64,000 nt of DNA from Larkinella knui (GCF_003858645.1 NZ_RQJP01000003.1:620001-684000), one strand, 5' to 3'. Positions 36,890 to 46,654 are shown, counted from the stretch's first letter. The notes: generated from the letters alone by a model not told the origin. Numbers and translations are program-made.

Positions 36890-38011
36890 ATGAAAACGAC
36901 AAAACAAACAATCCTGCTATCCGGTGCAAGCATTGCCGGGTTGACGATGGCTTACTGGATGAGCCGTTATGGTTACGAGGTAACCGTTGTGGAAATCGGT
37001 GCTGAGCCCAGACGGGGCGGTTCGCCCATTGACGTACGCGGTGAAGCCCTGGATTGTGCCAGCCGGATGGGCATCCTGGATGCAATCAAAGAAGCAAAAT
37101 TGCCCACGGAAGGTCTGAAATTCATGAATGCACAAAACGAGGTGCAGGGTATCATGCTGGTTGAGGAAATAGGCGCCATAAGGCCGGGTGATGATATCGA
37201 AATACGCAGGGACGATCTGGTAGACATTTTATATAAAAATGTTCGGGATGGTATTACGTACAAATTCAATAACCGGATAACAGCACTCGATCAGGATGCG
37301 GAAAAAGTAACGGCTACATTTAAAGACGGAACAACAGGTACGTACGATTTCGTTATTGGCGCCGACGGGATTCATTCCGGTGTCAGAAAGCTGGTATTTG
37401 GCCAGGAGGATCAGTTTACCCATTTCTTAAACTATTACTTTTCTGTATTTGCCGTGGATGGACGTCTGGGAGAGAAAAACTATGCCCATATGTATAATAC
37501 ACCCAATACGATGGCCACCGTTTATTTTTACAATACCGATTCAGCCGATGCGGTTTTGGCCTTCAGGTCTTCTCATAAAATCACTTACAATCGCTATGAC
37601 ATCCAGGAACAAAAGCAACTGGTTAGTGATGCCTTTGAGGGAATTGGCTGGAAAGTGCCCCAACTTATTGAAGAGTTAAAACAAGCTGATAACTTTTATT
37701 TAGATCAGGGTTGCCAGATAAAAATGCCGACCTGGACGAAGGGAAGGGTAGCTTTAATTGGTGATGCAGGGTATGCTCCCGCATTTCCAACGGGCATGGG
37801 CAGTACACTGGCCATCCAAGGTGCTACCGTGTTAGCCGATGCAATGGCCCAAAATGAAGATTATAACCGCGCATTCAAACTTTACCACGAAACGTTTCGG
37901 CCTGTGGTTGAAACGCTACAGGCCACCGTTTATGACGGAATGTCATTCATACTGCCGGAGACACAGGAAAAAATTGATGAACGGAATAAATCAGGCAGAG
38001 AAACCAACTAG
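36890..38011 (+). CDS. FAD-dependent monooxygenase (TetX-like)
   Basis: A 373-residue class A flavoprotein monooxygenase. The dinucleotide motif SGASIAG (11-17) is followed by VVEI, then DVRGEALD, an FAD DG motif (GADGIHSGVRKL, about residue 160), and GDAGYAPAFPTGMGSTLAIQ (about 285-305). It hydroxylates aromatic or polycyclic substrates with NAD(P)H and O2, and TetX-type members inactivate tetracyclines. The substrate here is unknown. The divergent AraC gene is the likely regulator. Confidence 0.88.
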   Translation: MKTTKQTILLSGASIAGLTMAYWMSRYGYEVTVVEIGAEPRRGGSPIDVRGEALDCASRMGILDAIKEAKLPTEGLKFMNAQNEVQGIMLVEEIGAIRPGDDIEIRRDDLVDILYKNVRDGITYKFNNRITALDQDAEKVTATFKDGTTGTYDFVIGADGIHSGVRKLVFGQEDQFTHFLNYYFSVFAVDGRLGEKNYAHMYNTPNTMATVYFYNTDSADAVLAFRSSHKITYNRYDIQEQKQLVSDAFEGIGWKVPQLIEELKQADNFYLDQGCQIKMPTWTKGRVALIGDAGYAPAFPTGMGSTLAIQGATVLADAMAQNEDYNRAFKLYHETFRPVVETLQATVYDGMSFILPETQEKIDERNKSGRETN

Positions 38012-38089
38012 TTTATTGACGGACCAAGGCGTGGTACAACCATCAGTATAATTGCGTAGCGGAGTTCTTCTAGAGACGACACGTTAATA

Positions 38090-41000
38090 ATGATGCGTTA
38101 TACCTTCTTCATCGGCTGGATAACAGCCATTCTCCTTCTGGGGTCTACCTTGATGGCATACGGACAAACGACCGCCGTGCTGACCGGTTACGTAACGGAT
38201 GCCACCACGGGAAAACCGATGCCGTTTGCCAACGTCTACGTCAATGGATCAACGCGGGGCGCCATTACCGACGAAAAAGGCTATTATGCGCTGGCAGGTG
38301 TGCCCCTGGGTACGGTCGAAATTGCCGCTTCATTTGTGGGTTATCAACCGGCTACGCAAAAAATCCGATTTGATAATACGTCTCCTCAAAAAGCCAGTTT
38401 TCGGCTGCAACCCAGCGTCCAACTGCTGGATGCCGTAACCGTCCGGGGCAATCCGAAGAGCTGGGAGCGGCACCTGCGTCAATTTAAAAAGCTACTCTTC
38501 GGCGAGCCGTTCGGCGGACAGTGTCTGCTGGTCAACAGCGAAGCGCTCAATTTTAAAGAAAAGAAGGAGCATCTGTATGCGACGGCGAATGAGCCATTGA
38601 TAATTGAGAATCAGGCGCTGGGATACCGGCTGATTTATGCGTTGCAACATTTCGACGCGGCTCCGTCGGGCAGCGTTTATTCGGCCGGTACGGCCCGGTT
38701 CGAAGAATTAAAACCCGAGAACGAACGGCAGGCCAGCCGCTTCCGGCGTAACCGGCTGACCGCCTACCAGGGATCGATTCGCCATTTAATGGCCAGCCTG
38801 ATTGACAATACGTTCCAACAGGCCGGCTTTCAGGTTTATCAGGAAGACGGCACCAAAATGATACCGCTGGAACGCAGGCAGATCACCCTCGTGGCTGCAG
38901 TTAGTGAGTATAAGCGTCTGATTCCGGTTCAGGTTTCTACCCTGATTCAACCCGGTCGATTATCGACCGAACGCCGATTGGTTTCGCCCCTGAAACTGAT
39001 CGTATTCTATACGCATGCGTCCTCGAATTTCTCGCCCTATCCCGATGCCCGTTACGCCTATACGGAAATGAACCTGCCTGGTGGTCAGATGCAAATGACC
39101 GTCAACGGGGTGATTACGATGCCGGAAGGGATGGAAGCAAAAGGTTCGATGGGCAACGACCGGTTATCGACGATGCTGCCTGCCGACTGGAAACCCGAAG
39201 GAAATGAGAAAGAGTCGCTTCCAAACGGCCCGCTGGCTACCCAGGGAAAACTCGCCCCACCCGACGCCAGCCTGGAACGGATTACGGCGGCTTTCAACGA
39301 CCGATTCAAGGTGCTGGCACCCAGCGTGTTTGTTCACATCGACAAACCCTTGTATGCCACGGGAGACCGGCTCTGGATGAGTACGTACGTACTCGACGCG
39401 ACCCATTACCAGCGAACCGGTGGCCAAACGGCCCTGCATGTCGACCTGTTAACGTCATCCGGGAAACTTGTGCAGCACCAGTGGGTACGGATCGTTGATG
39501 GACGCGGCCAGGGCAATTTCCGTCTGTCTGATACCCTGCTGACCGGAACGTACCGCCTGCGCGCTTATACCGACGAAGATGAGGCCCAGCGACGCCCCGC
39601 TTTCGAGCGGTCGGTGGCGATCTATAATCTGCTTCGGAACGAGGTATCCAGCCACACGGATTCGGTTCCGCAGCCGGTAGACGTTCAGATTTTGCCGGAA
39701 GGGGGGCGCTGGATTTGGGGTTTGCCCGCGCGTCTGGGCATAAAAATTATACAGTCAAACGGTCACGGCCTGCCCGTCGCGGGACGCATTGTGGATGATT
39801 TAGGAACTGAAGTCGTCCGTTTCAAGACCAATCAGCAGGGAATGACCAGCGTATCGATGGAGCCAAAGCCGCAGCGGACGTATTACGCCGAGGTCGCGTA
39901 TACCAACCAGCCGCAACGCGTTCCGTTGCCCCGACCCGAAACGGAAGGGCTGTTGCTTTCGGCCGATGCGATCAGCGATACAACCCGCCTGGCGTTGACG
40001 GTCATGAGCACGAACCGCACCGGTTTAGACTCCGTGTATATTCTGATTCAACAGCACGGCCGTATGGTCGATCAGCGAAAAATTATCCTGCAAAATGGGG
40101 TGGCGAAGGTAAGCTTGCCCATGACGAGCTGGTTACCGGGCCTGGCGCAAATCACCCTTTACGATGCCATCGCCAGGCCGCATGCCGAGCGACTGGTTTT
40201 TGTTTCCGAATTCAGTGCGCCGGTGCGTGTGTTGATGAGCTTCAACAAAACCCGGTATCAGCCCCGCGAGCCGGTTGTTCTGAGCGTCAATCTGAATGAT
40301 AACGGCGCACCGGCCTTAGCCGCGTTATCGGCATCGATTACCGATGCCGGCCAGGTGCCGGAAGATACCGCCGATGCCACGTTGCAGGCGCATCTCTTGC
40401 TGACGGGAGAACTCCGGGGACGAATCGAGAACCCCAACCACTACGTCGTGAATCATTCGGCCGAAACCCGGCAGGCGCTGGACGACCTGCTGCTCACCCA
40501 GGGCTGGCGACGGGTCAGTGGCACACCAGACCCGGAACCGCCCGGTGGTATATCGCTCAGGGGCCGCATTCTGAATTCAAAAAATCAACCCCTACCCGGA
40601 GCCCAGCTTACCGTGGTCTCGACAGCCGTTGGGCAATCGTTCGTAAAATCGGCAGACGCTGACGAACAGGGGCGGTTTCGATTGGCGGGGCTGGCTATAA
40701 CTGATACCATTCAATTGATGACGCAGTTCACGGATCGTCGGTCGAAAAATAGTCTTTCAAAAGAGGCTTATCTGGTTCAGGAAGAGCCGGGCAGCCAGTG
40801 GGAACCCCTAAAAACAACCTTTGCTCCCCACTGGCCGGACTTCCGCGCTCAACTGGAAGCGATCCGTATCCGGCAGGAGGCAAACGCCGATTTTTACCGC
40901 GACAAAACGGCGAACGTGCTGAAAGAAGTGACGGTTCGGGCGCGAAAAAACGAGGAGAGGCCCGAGGATATTCAACGGCGTAGTTTGCACAATACGGCGG

Positions 41001-41644
41001 ATGCCGTTCTGGTGTTCAATGACAAATCCCCTGTTTACTCAAATCTGTACGAAATGATTCAGGGACGATTGGCGGGTGTGACGGTTACCCGGGAAGGAGC
41101 CGCGCAAGCGCATAGCTACAAAGTATTCATACGGGGGGTGAATAGTTTCAAAAGTGGCCTGCAACCTTTGTATTTGATGGACGGTATTCCCATTCAGGAC
41201 CCCGACGGAACCGCTTTGATGCAATTCAATTCAAGGGATATCGAACGGATCGAATTGCTGAAAAATTCGGGTACGGCGGGTATTTATGGGGTTCGGGGAG
41301 GGAATGGCGTAATTGCTTTTTACTCCAAAAGCGCCCGTTCTATGCAGAGCAGCGCGAAACCCCAAGCGGGGTTGACGCCGATCCAATTCATTGGGTATCC
41401 GTCGGTGCAGCGCGAATTTTATGTACCCCGCTATGATACGGATGTACCAACCGCCCCCCTTTCGGCCCCGGTCGATTCCCGGGACGTCTTGTACTGGAAA
41501 CCCCTGATGCAAACCGATGGTCAGGGCCACAGCCAGCTACGGTTTCCGCTATCGGACGTCGTACAGACGTTGCGCGTAGTGATCCAGGGTATTACGGCCG
41601 ATGGTCGTCCGGTATTGGGCGTTCAGGTGGTCCGGGTTCACTAA
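38090..41644 (+). CDS. Macroglobulin-like protein with TonB plug, no barrel
   Basis: A 1184-residue exported protein. After a signal peptide (to about residue 26, AYGQ) comes a carboxypeptidase-like domain (LTGYVTDATTGKPMPFANVY, 28-115), a DUF5686-like segment (KSWERHLRQFKKLLFG), MG2-like macroglobulin domains from about 413 (VFVHIDKPLYATGDRLW), a second carboxypeptidase-like domain near 820 and a TonB plug at about 975-1080 (LQPLYLMDGIPIQDPDG, AGIYGVRGGNG). It ends LYWKPLMQTDGQGHSQLRF, a typical macroglobulin-type tail. There is no beta-barrel, so the plug cannot gate a channel of its own. Related giant proteins occur in Cytophagales and may bind surface polymers. Confidence 0.85.
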   Translation: MMRYTFFIGWITAILLLGSTLMAYGQTTAVLTGYVTDATTGKPMPFANVYVNGSTRGAITDEKGYYALAGVPLGTVEIAASFVGYQPATQKIRFDNTSPQKASFRLQPSVQLLDAVTVRGNPKSWERHLRQFKKLLFGEPFGGQCLLVNSEALNFKEKKEHLYATANEPLIIENQALGYRLIYALQHFDAAPSGSVYSAGTARFEELKPENERQASRFRRNRLTAYQGSIRHLMASLIDNTFQQAGFQVYQEDGTKMIPLERRQITLVAAVSEYKRLIPVQVSTLIQPGRLSTERRLVSPLKLIVFYTHASSNFSPYPDARYAYTEMNLPGGQMQMTVNGVITMPEGMEAKGSMGNDRLSTMLPADWKPEGNEKESLPNGPLATQGKLAPPDASLERITAAFNDRFKVLAPSVFVHIDKPLYATGDRLWMSTYVLDATHYQRTGGQTALHVDLLTSSGKLVQHQWVRIVDGRGQGNFRLSDTLLTGTYRLRAYTDEDEAQRRPAFERSVAIYNLLRNEVSSHTDSVPQPVDVQILPEGGRWIWGLPARLGIKIIQSNGHGLPVAGRIVDDLGTEVVRFKTNQQGMTSVSMEPKPQRTYYAEVAYTNQPQRVPLPRPETEGLLLSADAISDTTRLALTVMSTNRTGLDSVYILIQQHGRMVDQRKIILQNGVAKVSLPMTSWLPGLAQITLYDAIARPHAERLVFVSEFSAPVRVLMSFNKTRYQPREPVVLSVNLNDNGAPALAALSASITDAGQVPEDTADATLQAHLLLTGELRGRIENPNHYVVNHSAETRQALDDLLLTQGWRRVSGTPDPEPPGGISLRGRILNSKNQPLPGAQLTVVSTAVGQSFVKSADADEQGRFRLAGLAITDTIQLMTQFTDRRSKNSLSKEAYLVQEEPGSQWEPLKTTFAPHWPDFRAQLEAIRIRQEANADFYRDKTANVLKEVTVRARKNEERPEDIQRRSLHNTADAVLVFNDKSPVYSNLYEMIQGRLAGVTVTREGAAQAHSYKVFIRGVNSFKSGLQPLYLMDGIPIQDPDGTALMQFNSRDIERIELLKNSGTAGIYGVRGGNGVIAFYSKSARSMQSSAKPQAGLTPIQFIGYPSVQREFYVPRYDTDVPTAPLSAPVDSRDVLYWKPLMQTDGQGHSQLRFPLSDVVQTLRVVIQGITADGRPVLGVQVVRVH

Positions 41645-41863
41645 GGTTTCCTGAGCTTACCGGCCGGATCTTTAAAGGAACTTCACCCCAACGACCGCCC
41701 GGTTAAATCCGGTGCTCAGGCACTTTTTGGATCGTTTGACAGGCTTAATCGAACGTCTGCGCTCATTCTGAGGGAAGTTTATCAGATCCCTTTCGTTTGA
41801 GAACAGCATCAACGGCTCCTTCAGATCCCTGATTATGATGGCAAAGGCTTAGGTTCGCTGGCT

Positions 41864-42046
41864 TCAGTCCTCTTTCGGGCTAAATTTAAGGCTGTTGGAA
41901 CCAAGCGGAAACGCCTTTATTTCATCCTTAAACTGCACGACAATCAGTGAGGGTCGGCCTTTTGGCCCTTCGACCCTCAGAACCGTTCCTTCACCGTATT
42001 GCTCATGCGTTACTTTTTTGGTAGCGAATCCTTTTTTCATTTTCAT
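41864..42046 (-). CDS. Small SH3/Tudor-like protein
   Basis: A 60-residue basic protein. THEQYGEGTVLRVEGPKGRPSL followed by IVVQFKDEIKAF resembles the Tudor-like tail of UvrD helicases (VxHxkfGxGxV), a nucleic-acid or protein-binding fold. The rest is too short to classify. It is a free-standing small gene. Confidence 0.6.
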   Translation of the reverse strand: MKMKKGFATKKVTHEQYGEGTVLRVEGPKGRPSLIVVQFKDEIKAFPLGSNSLKFSPKED

Positions 42047-42231
42047 AAAAGTTTAGGGTAGTAATTTCATAAAAATCCGGGATTATTCAACTGTAGATTC
42101 GCTCACCAAGGCCCGGTTTGGTGCACGTATCAACGGGACAAAAGTTTGACGGGTCGGATAAAAGTTGTCGGCACTTTCAAGAAAGCCGTCAAAAGGAATC
42201 GAAAAATAGAAATTATCCTTCTAATCAATGG

Positions 42232-42259
42232 TTTGGTCCAATAATTGTCGTACATTTTG
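42232..42259 (+). promoter_or_regulatory. Putative promoter of the small gene at 42285
   Basis: TTTG at 42232-42235 and TACATTTTG at 42251-42259 resemble the Bacteroidota -33 and -7 elements, with one extra base in the -7 box and a spacer shorter than usual (15-16). The gene starts 25 bases downstream. Confidence 0.35.
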
Positions 42260-42284
42260 CCTCCACCGTAACAAAGCGATACCC

Positions 42285-42512
42285 ATGTCTCAATTTATTC
42301 AGATTCAGCAAAACGATACCGTTATTCTCAACCGATTCGTCGAGTATTTGCAAAAGCAGGGACTCTGTGTTGGTCGGGAAGGAACCTACCTGGGAGAAGG
42401 CATCTGGTCTTCATTTGAAAAACACAATACCGAACAGGTACTATCCGACTTTAAAAACAGCATTGCCAATTATCCGGTCCAACCATCTGCCACAGTCAGA
42501 GCAGGCCGATAA
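42285..42512 (+). CDS. Small hypothetical protein
   Basis: A 75-residue soluble protein. It reads FIQIQQNDTVILNRFVEYLQ, then GREGTYLGEGIWSSF, then TEQVLSDFKNS. I recognise no family. The ATG at 42285 is chosen over a poorer upstream start. It is followed by a terminator at 42562 and preceded by a promoter-like element. Confidence 0.55.
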   Translation: MSQFIQIQQNDTVILNRFVEYLQKQGLCVGREGTYLGEGIWSSFEKHNTEQVLSDFKNSIANYPVQPSATVRAGR

Positions 42513-42561
42513 TTCCGGTCAGTGATTTTCATTCAACCCGAAGGACCGTTTTACTACCACC

Positions 42562-42597
42562 AAAGACACGGCGGAAAAAGCCGCCGTGTCTTTTTTT
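42562..42597 (+). terminator. Intrinsic terminator
   Basis: An 11-bp perfect stem (agacacggcgg / ccgccgtgtct) with a 6-base loop (aaaaag) and a following run of T. It ends the small gene at 42285 and could also work toward the minus-strand amidohydrolase, which ends at 42687. Confidence 0.85.
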
Positions 42598-42686
42598 AAT
42601 TTGGTGACGGCGGAAGGGATTCTCCGCACGCGGGGACCCGTTCAGGAAGCCCGTGCCTGTCGAATCATGCGTAAAACCCGCCGACT

Positions 42687-43652
42687 TTATCCGGGTTGCG
42701 AAGGGTCGCGCTTTTGCCAGTGATAGGCCGCCACCGAGTTCTTCCAGAAGTATTTTTCGGCCACGGTCCGGCTTTTGGCGCTGAAGTAGTCATTCACCAG
42801 GCCCAATCCGACGTGAAAAGGCAGCCACTGATCGCTGTTGGGCCAATCGCTCCCATAGAGCAACCGGTCTTCACCGAAAATACCGAAGAGTTCATCCAGC
42901 CGTGCCCGGTAGAAACTGAGTGTCTGCGGAATGGTTCCGTTCACCCGGCGCAGAACTTCCGAAATCTTCACATAAACCTGCGGGCGCTTGCCCAACTCCT
43001 GCAAATCGGCTTCATAGGCTTTTCGCGCGGCAGCCGCTTCCGGCGGATTCAGTTGCGGAAGATGATCGATGACGACCCGCAGGGCAGGCACCTGATCCGT
43101 GACTCGTACGATGGCAGCCAGCAGGGCCGGATTGGGGTTGGCGGCATCCAGGGTTAGTCCCGCCTGAGCCAGAAGACGCAGGTCGGCTACAAACCGGGGA
43201 TTCGACAGTTGGCGGGCCGGATCACGGTCCCAAAGGTTTCCGTTCCGAATACCGCGAAACAGCGGATTGCGCCGGAAGCGTTCAAGCTGCCGCGGGAAGT
43301 CCGGCTGGCCCGGTTCAAGATTGCCCACGGTTCCGACAATGATGGTGTCTTTGCCAGCCACGTCGAGTACCCACTGGTTGTCTTCCAGCCAGGGGCTGGC
43401 TTCCACGACAATAGCGCCCCGGATTCCGAGGGGTGCCGCAATCTGGCGATAGCGGTCTGGCAGCGCGGGTTGATAAAGAATACCGTCTTTTTTGCTCGGC
43501 CAGGGTACGCCCTGGGGGCGATTTGGATCGAACAAATGAATGTGGGTGTCAATAATCGGGATGGCGGTATCCTCCCCGCCTAACGAAGGAAATCCGGTTG
43601 CCGCGGAAGCACCAACGGCCAGGGTCAGAAAATTACGACGGTTCATGGGCAT
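42687..43652 (-). CDS. Tat-exported amidohydrolase family protein
   Basis: A 321-residue TIM-barrel hydrolase (amidohydrolase_2 group). The N-terminus NRRNFLTLAVGASAA is a Tat signal. The metal motif is IIDTHIHLFDP near residues 33-43, and the C-terminal Asp lies in LLYGSDWPNSDQW. Members hydrolyse or decarboxylate carboxylic and lactone substrates. The substrate is unknown. It follows the TraG-like gene by 104 bases on the same strand. Confidence 0.85.
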   Translation of the reverse strand: MPMNRRNFLTLAVGASAATGFPSLGGEDTAIPIIDTHIHLFDPNRPQGVPWPSKKDGILYQPALPDRYRQIAAPLGIRGAIVVEASPWLEDNQWVLDVAGKDTIIVGTVGNLEPGQPDFPRQLERFRRNPLFRGIRNGNLWDRDPARQLSNPRFVADLRLLAQAGLTLDAANPNPALLAAIVRVTDQVPALRVVIDHLPQLNPPEAAAARKAYEADLQELGKRPQVYVKISEVLRRVNGTIPQTLSFYRARLDELFGIFGEDRLLYGSDWPNSDQWLPFHVGLGLVNDYFSAKSRTVAEKYFWKNSVAAYHWQKRDPSQPG

Positions 43653-43756
43653 GAAATTACGACCGTTTCCAGCCAGGGTCGGCAGCCATTGGCCTCCGAT
43701 TGTTCGGCTGGAAGACCGGATTACGGTAAAGCAGTTCGGTTACCTTGCTACAGACC

Positions 43757-45106
43757 TCAGTTAATTTCCGGAGCGTCGGTGGCTGCTGTCGGTGGCTTCG
43801 GAAAGCGTTTATAAAACGGATTAGGATCGAACCGACTGGCATAAATCAGGTCGGTCAGGTAATCCAGTTTACGGGAAATCATGGGTGTACCATCCAGCAT
43901 CAATAACTGCTGGTCTTTGGCCAATTGTCTTACCTGCGAGGCAGGAACGCCGGTAACTTCTTCAATCCGGCGGGCGATCTGCTGGTTTTTGCTCCCAAAA
44001 AACTGCAATGCTCCGCAATTATTCATCAATGTTTGCCAATCGTACGGGTAATTCGATTCCAGTTGCTGAAAATCCTGCCAGATTGTCCAGCATTTCAGTC
44101 CGTAGCCCCGGCACAAGGTGATGATACTGTAGAGGTAAGCAAAATGCCCTAATTGACCGGCCTCATCCAGCATAAACAGCGTTTGGGTATCCGGAATAAC
44201 TTCGCGGCTGGTAATGGTCTTCAGCAAGATGCCAATCCAGAGTTTGAGCAGCGCCCGGTGCGAGGTGAGTTTGTCGGGCGGTACGACCATATAAATCGAA
44301 ACAGGCCGGCCATCCCGGAAGTCATTGAGCGAAAAACTCGATGTGTTGGTAGCCTGCATCACATCGTTGCTGAGAAAGGGGGTGAGGTAGGCATTTGCCG
44401 TTGCCAGCACGCTGGGTCTGGTATTCTGATCGGGCATGGCCAGAAAAGCCGCAATCTGATGGTAACTGGCTTTGGGGATTTTCTTCCCAACCGTATCCAG
44501 AATTACCGCCAAAGAATAGACCGCATCATTGTCAAACAGCACATTACGAACCGACTGAAGAGTCCGCTCTTCCCGAGGTTTCATCGTGGCCACATACCCG
44601 ATGACACCCGCCAGCAGCATACAGGCTGTAAGATCCCAGAACGGTTCTTTCGAACCCCGATTCCCTTGTGAAAACAGCTCGGCCATCAGCTGGGCCTCGG
44701 TTTCGACGTCGATGCCCGGCAAATCGAACACATCCATTACGTTAAAGGAGTCCGTTTTTTCGCCATTGACGCCAAAGGGATTCAGGCGGATGACGTGCTG
44801 CCCCATTTCGCGCCGGGCGCGGGCTGTGACCTGATAATTTTCGCCCTTAGGATCAAGCACCACCACCGAGCCCGGGTAGGTCAACAGCGTTGGAATAACG
44901 ACACTGCGCCCCTTGCCGGTGCCGGTCGGTGCCACAGTCATGAGGTGGGCCGTACCGTCATAAAATAGATGTTGTGGTTCAACAGGCGGCTCCTCAACCA
45001 CTTTTGGCCGGGCGTGAAAACCGGCAATTTCAAACGAATACGCAGAAGGATTGAGGGAATCGTCGCTGGTGTAGCCAACCAATACAGAAGCAGAGTCAAG
45101 GGGCAT
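43757..45106 (-). CDS. Orphan TraG/VirD4-like coupling ATPase
   Basis: A 449-residue AAA-type ATPase of the conjugative coupling-protein family. The Walker A is APTGTGKGRS (about 59-68), Walker B is TLFMLDEAGQLG, and the downstream block GLKCWTIWQDFQQLE is typical. There is no N-terminal membrane pair, unlike VirD4 or TraG, and no relaxase or secretion gene is nearby. The frame opens with a TTG at 45157 (MINKPVSLFLTHYF); the ATG at 45106 is preferred. It could pump DNA or protein in a lost or dispersed system. Confidence 0.8.
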   Translation of the reverse strand: MPLDSASVLVGYTSDDSLNPSAYSFEIAGFHARPKVVEEPPVEPQHLFYDGTAHLMTVAPTGTGKGRSVVIPTLLTYPGSVVVLDPKGENYQVTARARREMGQHVIRLNPFGVNGEKTDSFNVMDVFDLPGIDVETEAQLMAELFSQGNRGSKEPFWDLTACMLLAGVIGYVATMKPREERTLQSVRNVLFDNDAVYSLAVILDTVGKKIPKASYHQIAAFLAMPDQNTRPSVLATANAYLTPFLSNDVMQATNTSSFSLNDFRDGRPVSIYMVVPPDKLTSHRALLKLWIGILLKTITSREVIPDTQTLFMLDEAGQLGHFAYLYSIITLCRGYGLKCWTIWQDFQQLESNYPYDWQTLMNNCGALQFFGSKNQQIARRIEEVTGVPASQVRQLAKDQQLLMLDGTPMISRKLDYLTDLIYASRFDPNPFYKRFPKPPTAATDAPEIN

Positions 45107-45382
45107 GAATTCAGGAAAGTAATGGGTCAGGAATAGAGAAACGGGTTTGTTAATCAATCAAAAATAGCAGATTATCCGTTTAATCCAACATGGCAAGACG
45201 GCCTCTTTTTCCTGATAAAAACCGCTTACCGGCTTCCCATTCTGGTGCTTCAACACGATCCTTGGCTCGTCACCGGCTGATGTATTCTAATATGACATCC
45301 GTTTAATCGCTCTAATAAAACCGCCTGGTGTATGATAAAACGAGACTTAAAAACGGCACGCTTGTTTTCAAAAAAAAGGTTT

Positions 45383-45592
45383 TTAGGCTGGCTGGTCAAG
45401 CGCGAATACCGGTGAGAATAGAAACCGCTTTTGGACCGGGTCGTAAACGTAATCGCCCTCCGGCTCCGATAAGCCTTCTTTTTCGAGGTACTCAATGACC
45501 GCAATATGGTTATTGAACGAAATGGGAGCGTTATCATCAGCTTTAAGTTCAAAAGTTGATTGATCGATGTTGTAGGAAACCGAATATTTCAT
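45383..45592 (-). CDS. Small hypothetical protein
   Basis: A 69-residue soluble protein (MKYSVSYNIDQSTFELKADD to SPVFALDQPA). It is acidic, has no signal, and no family is recognised. The ATG at 45592 is preferred over an upstream start at 45619. The plus-strand 45720 remnant begins 127 bases away, divergently. Confidence 0.5.
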   Translation of the reverse strand: MKYSVSYNIDQSTFELKADDNAPISFNNHIAVIEYLEKEGLSEPEGDYVYDPVQKRFLFSPVFALDQPA

Positions 45593-45689
45593 GGCGTAAG
45601 GTTGAACGATAAAGGTCAATCAACATAACATCAGGCAGTGGGTTACTGTTTCTACCCATTGCTCTGTAACCAGATCAGGGTTTACTTTT

Positions 45690-45697
45690 TATCTTTG
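45690..45697 (+). promoter_or_regulatory. TATCTTTG -7 promoter element
   Basis: TATCTTTG is a perfect match to TAnnTTTG. A clear -33 TTTG is missing. It lies 23 bases before an ATG at 45720 and would drive the following two-component pair. Confidence 0.45.
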
Positions 45698-45719
45698 CCA
45701 ACTGACAATCTCAACGATT

Positions 45720-45857
45720 ATGAGCAAGACCCAAACTGAAATAACGTAGGATGAGTTAGAGAAAGAGGCCCGGCAGATCAACGAAGTTTGTCGGCCGGAG
45801 AACTGCGGGAAGTTTTCACGAAAAGCTTTTGCCGTTCGATATCCGGAGCGGTTTTGA
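45720..45857 (+). pseudogene. Decayed small gene before the OmpR regulator
   Basis: After the promoter, MSKTQTEIT is interrupted by TAG, then DELEKEARQINEVCRPENCGK continues in the same frame to TGA at 45855-45857. The sequence has coding character, so it is probably a broken small gene whose promoter now serves the OmpR-type regulator. I recognise no family. Confidence 0.35.
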
Positions 45858-45927
45858 GTTGAAGTTGCGGATTAGTATTCGCTCAAACCAAGGCCAACTC
45901 AGCGTACGACTCAACCAAAAATCAGTT

Positions 45928-46599
45928 ATGAAAATCCTTTTAGTTGAAGACGAAGAGCGATTGGCCTCTTTTATCCGCAAAGGCATATCGGCTGAAGGCT
46001 ACGAGGTCGAAGTCGCTTATGATGGACGTACCGGCCTGTCGCTTTTTCGCCGGGATAGTTATGATATCATCATCCTGGATGTCAATCTCCCCCAGATGAA
46101 CGGCTTTGAGGTGTGTCGGCTGATCCGGTCGGAAAACGAGTCCGTACCCGTGCTGATGCTGACGGCACTGGATAGTCTGGCCGACAAGGCAGACGGTTTT
46201 AACGCCGGTGCTGACGATTACCTGGCCAAGCCCTTTGAGTTTCAGGAACTGCTTTTACGGCTTCGGGCCCTCACGCGCCGGAGTGGCTCCAAGCCCAAGC
46301 AGGTGGTGCGCCTGGCCGATTTGGAATTGAACCTGGACACGAAAACCGTGACCCGCGCGGGCAAACGCATTGACCTGACGACCCGCGAATACGCCCTGAT
46401 TGAATACCTGATGCTCAACAAAGGAAAAATTATATCACGCGTAGACATCAGTGAACGGGTCTGGAGCCTGAACTTTGATACGACCAGCAATATCATCGAC
46501 GTGTATATCAGCTACCTGCGCAAGAAGATTGACAAGGGATTTTCGCCCAAGCTGTTGCATACCATCGTTGGAATGGGGTATGTTCTGCGCGAGGATTGA
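45928..46599 (+). CDS. OmpR-family response regulator
   Basis: A 223-residue regulator. The receiver has the acidic EDEE at 7-10, D51 in IIILDVNLP and KPFEFQELL; the C-terminal winged helix includes RAGKRIDLTTREYALIEYLM. It is the classical partner of the histidine kinase that starts 55 bases downstream. In-frame codons reach back to 45829 but the ATG at 45928 is the natural start. Tripartite pumps are often controlled by such pairs; the RND operon is about 4.6 kb downstream. Confidence 0.92.
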   Translation: MKILLVEDEERLASFIRKGISAEGYEVEVAYDGRTGLSLFRRDSYDIIILDVNLPQMNGFEVCRLIRSENESVPVLMLTALDSLADKADGFNAGADDYLAKPFEFQELLLRLRALTRRSGSKPKQVVRLADLELNLDTKTVTRAGKRIDLTTREYALIEYLMLNKGKIISRVDISERVWSLNFDTTSNIIDVYISYLRKKIDKGFSPKLLHTIVGMGYVLRED

Positions 46600-46654
46600 C
46601 CCGGACAGCGCGTACTGAAAATTACCTTTTTTCAACGTTTCAAAAAAAACCTTC

